From NCBI GenBank assembly GCA_963651465.1, contig CAVJPS010000009.1:1-64000 (forward strand): a stretch of DNA of 64,000 nucleotides. Reading direction: 5' to 3'. Below the pieces are notes generated by a model. The model worked only from the letters and a program-made list of their open reading frames with translations. It did not search any database and was not told the DNA's origin. This DNA comes from SUG2458 sp963651465 (GTDB lineage: Bacteria > Bacillota_I > Bacilli_A > RFN20 > CAG-826). The position numbers and the translations under genes are program-made. The stretch's first letter is position 1. Every line of letters starts with the position of its first letter. This document shows, in pieces, positions 62,791 through 64,000 of this stretch.

Positions 62791-64000
62791 TTAATTATTA
62801 GTGCTTACTTTGTACATTTGAATTTGTTTTTGACCACTTGTGTAATTTAAGAAACGTGGGCTACCACTATTATATTGAATATATCCATAAGATTCTGTAA
62901 CATTTAAAATCTTAACATTATTTGATTCAAAGCTAATTGACCAAGTTGAACCTGTACCTGTTAAAGTTAAATTTTTATTATCACTAGCACCAACATATTG
63001 TCCATCAGATGTTTTTAATTTCCAAGCACCAGAAGAACCTTCTAATGTGAAGATCATAGCACTTGCTGGAACAGTAACGATTGAATTCGTACCAAATGTT
63101 GCAGCAGCACTTGTAAAGTATTTAGTTTGGAATGATGAAGCAACTACATTACAATCTTTACAGCCTAAGATGAAATTCATACCTGCAACAAGTGAATCAG
63201 TACTTGTTACTAAATCGTATTTTACAGTACTCTTTTCAGTTGTAATACCCGAAATAGAAACTCTTTGTCCACAATAATATGCATAAACTTTAGTACAGCC
63301 TTCGCCTAAGTTTCCAGTGTAATCTGATGAATTAACAAATCTAACAATTGAATTACTTAATGTAACTTTTGTGTTATCACTATAATTAGCAGTAAATGTA
63401 AGACCAGTTGGGTCAAATTCATCACCTGCAGTGTAAGTTGTTTTTGTTAAAGTACCACTAACTGATACAGAAGTTAATCTCTTACCGACTGATAAAGATG
63501 TATCTTCTAAAGCACCAGCACCATTATACGTTGAATCCCAAATCATTGTTGCAAATTCAGGATGATCAATAAATGGGTTACGGTTACCTTGAATATCATC
63601 AGTAGCATTATTACGATATAATTCATTATATGAAGGAGCATATTCATTGTTCCATTCAAGTAATGTTGATAATTTACCAAAAACTTTATCAGTTTTACTT
63701 GCAGTTTCACCAACAGTATAGCCTAATGAAGCATAGCGAGTTGCAACATAGAAAATACTTCTAGCAGCATCTCCTCTATATGCATTGTTAGGATCAAAAG
63801 CAACGCTTGAATATTTAGATTCAGTATTACGAGGAGTACCTCCCATATCTGTTTCGGTTGCTGTTGTACCATCCGTAACAAAGTCATAATATAAGTCACC
63901 ACGTGTATTATTAATATCTTTTTCTGATGGGTGAACATTATAAATGTCTGAACCAGCATAGGAATCTTCATAGTCACCTAAGAACGATTGACACCAAACA
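62791..64000 (-). CDS. Endonuclease I-like secreted nuclease with Ig-like domain, C-terminal part
   Basis: The gene enters from the right edge and ends at 62791; 403 codons are visible without a start or signal peptide. The first part has the endonuclease I family pattern: VWCQSFLG (catalytic region, in place of the His-Val-Trp-Pro-Gln motif), DIYNVHPSEKDINNTRGDL, YRGDAARSIFYVATRY, and ELYRNNATDDIQGNRNPFIDHPEF. A bacterial Ig-like domain follows (about visible residues 175-260, SVSGTLTKTTYTAGDEFDPTG), then a Ser/Thr-rich beta domain. It is probably exported and degrades extracellular DNA. Any ATG inside, such as 63846, is not the true start. No terminator was seen after it. Confidence 0.82.
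   Translation of the reverse strand, partial: VWCQSFLGDYEDSYAGSDIYNVHPSEKDINNTRGDLYYDFVTDGTTATETDMGGTPRNTESKYSSVAFDPNNAYRGDAARSIFYVATRYASLGYTVGETASKTDKVFGKLSTLLEWNNEYAPSYNELYRNNATDDIQGNRNPFIDHPEFATMIWDSTYNGAGALEDTSLSVGKRLTSVSVSGTLTKTTYTAGDEFDPTGLTFTANYSDNTKVTLSNSIVRFVNSSDYTGNLGEGCTKVYAYYCGQRVSISGITTEKSTVKYDLVTSTDSLVAGMNFILGCKDCNVVASSFQTKYFTSAAATFGTNSIVTVPASAMIFTLEGSSGAWKLKTSDGQYVGASDNKNLTLTGTGSTWSISFESNNVKILNVTESYGYIQYNSGSPRFLNYTSGQKQIQMYKVSTNN

Noticed and set aside
1..64000. CRISPR arrays, insertion sequences, tRNA or rRNA genes
   Set aside because: No regularly spaced repeats, transposase motifs or T-loop/acceptor patterns were found by reading; a dedicated tRNA search could still reveal a missed gene.

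Overview
The window is AT-rich and gene-dense, and it comes from a low-GC Gram-positive bacterium. The standard genetic code is used: tryptophan is TGG throughout and almost every stop is TAA. Several features point to the Bacilli/Erysipelotrichia side of the Firmicutes, possibly a gut lineage close to the Mollicutes: EzrA, the DnaB/DnaI helicase-loading pair, PepV, YtpR, an ECF-type vitamin transporter subunit, T-box riboswitches on three aminoacyl-tRNA synthetase genes, and gene orders that match Bacillus (polA-mutM-coaE beside dnaB-dnaI, then thrS and infC-rpmI-rplT; ezrA-nifZ-thiI beside rpsD). No rRNA, tRNA, CRISPR array, insertion sequence or phage gene was seen.

Layout. 1-1300: a small accessory patch of unrecognised ORFs. 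1300-18000: carbohydrate metabolism, with glycogen branching enzyme and phosphorylase, acetate kinase, a divergent GH13 glucosidase and GPH-family sugar symporter sharing a CcpA-type cre site, a uracil permease, and an alpha-galactosidase / GT-B-like protein / galT / galM operon. 18000-31980: a TetR regulator, NrnA-type phosphoesterase, dnaE-polA-(mutM-coaE fusion), the convergent dnaB-dnaI operon with a DnaA-box cluster upstream, then pfkA-pyk. 32000-35040: two related lipoprotein genes flanking degV, each damaged differently. 35040-44700: translation genes (T-box thrS, infC-rpmI-rplT with an attenuator and an AUU start, rpsD with a leader) and the ezrA-nifZ-thiI operon. 44700-50160: a def / nucleoside hydrolase / ribokinase operon, T-box tyrS, and a CcpA-like LacI regulator behind a long upstream region. 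50160-56450: a seven-gene operon (coaX, ECF S-component, pepV, trmB, M42 peptidase, ytpR, pncB) joining cofactor supply, peptide use and tRNA functions. 56450-64000: a lipoprotein, a candidate small RNA, tex, T-box leuS, and the 3' part of a secreted endonuclease-I-like protein.

The genes suggest a fermentative sugar user that stores glycogen, takes up oligosaccharides and ends glycolysis in acetate and ATP. It salvages ribose, uracil, nicotinate and probably pantothenate instead of making them.

The observations most worth following up are: a short unannotated transcript unit at 57704-57852 with its own promoter, three hairpins carrying C-rich anti-Shine-Dalgarno loops, and a strong terminator; a MutM-CoaE fusion; a DnaA-box cluster in front of the helicase-loader operon together with a DnaI whose AAA+ motifs look eroded; and the pair of differently broken lipoprotein paralogues.
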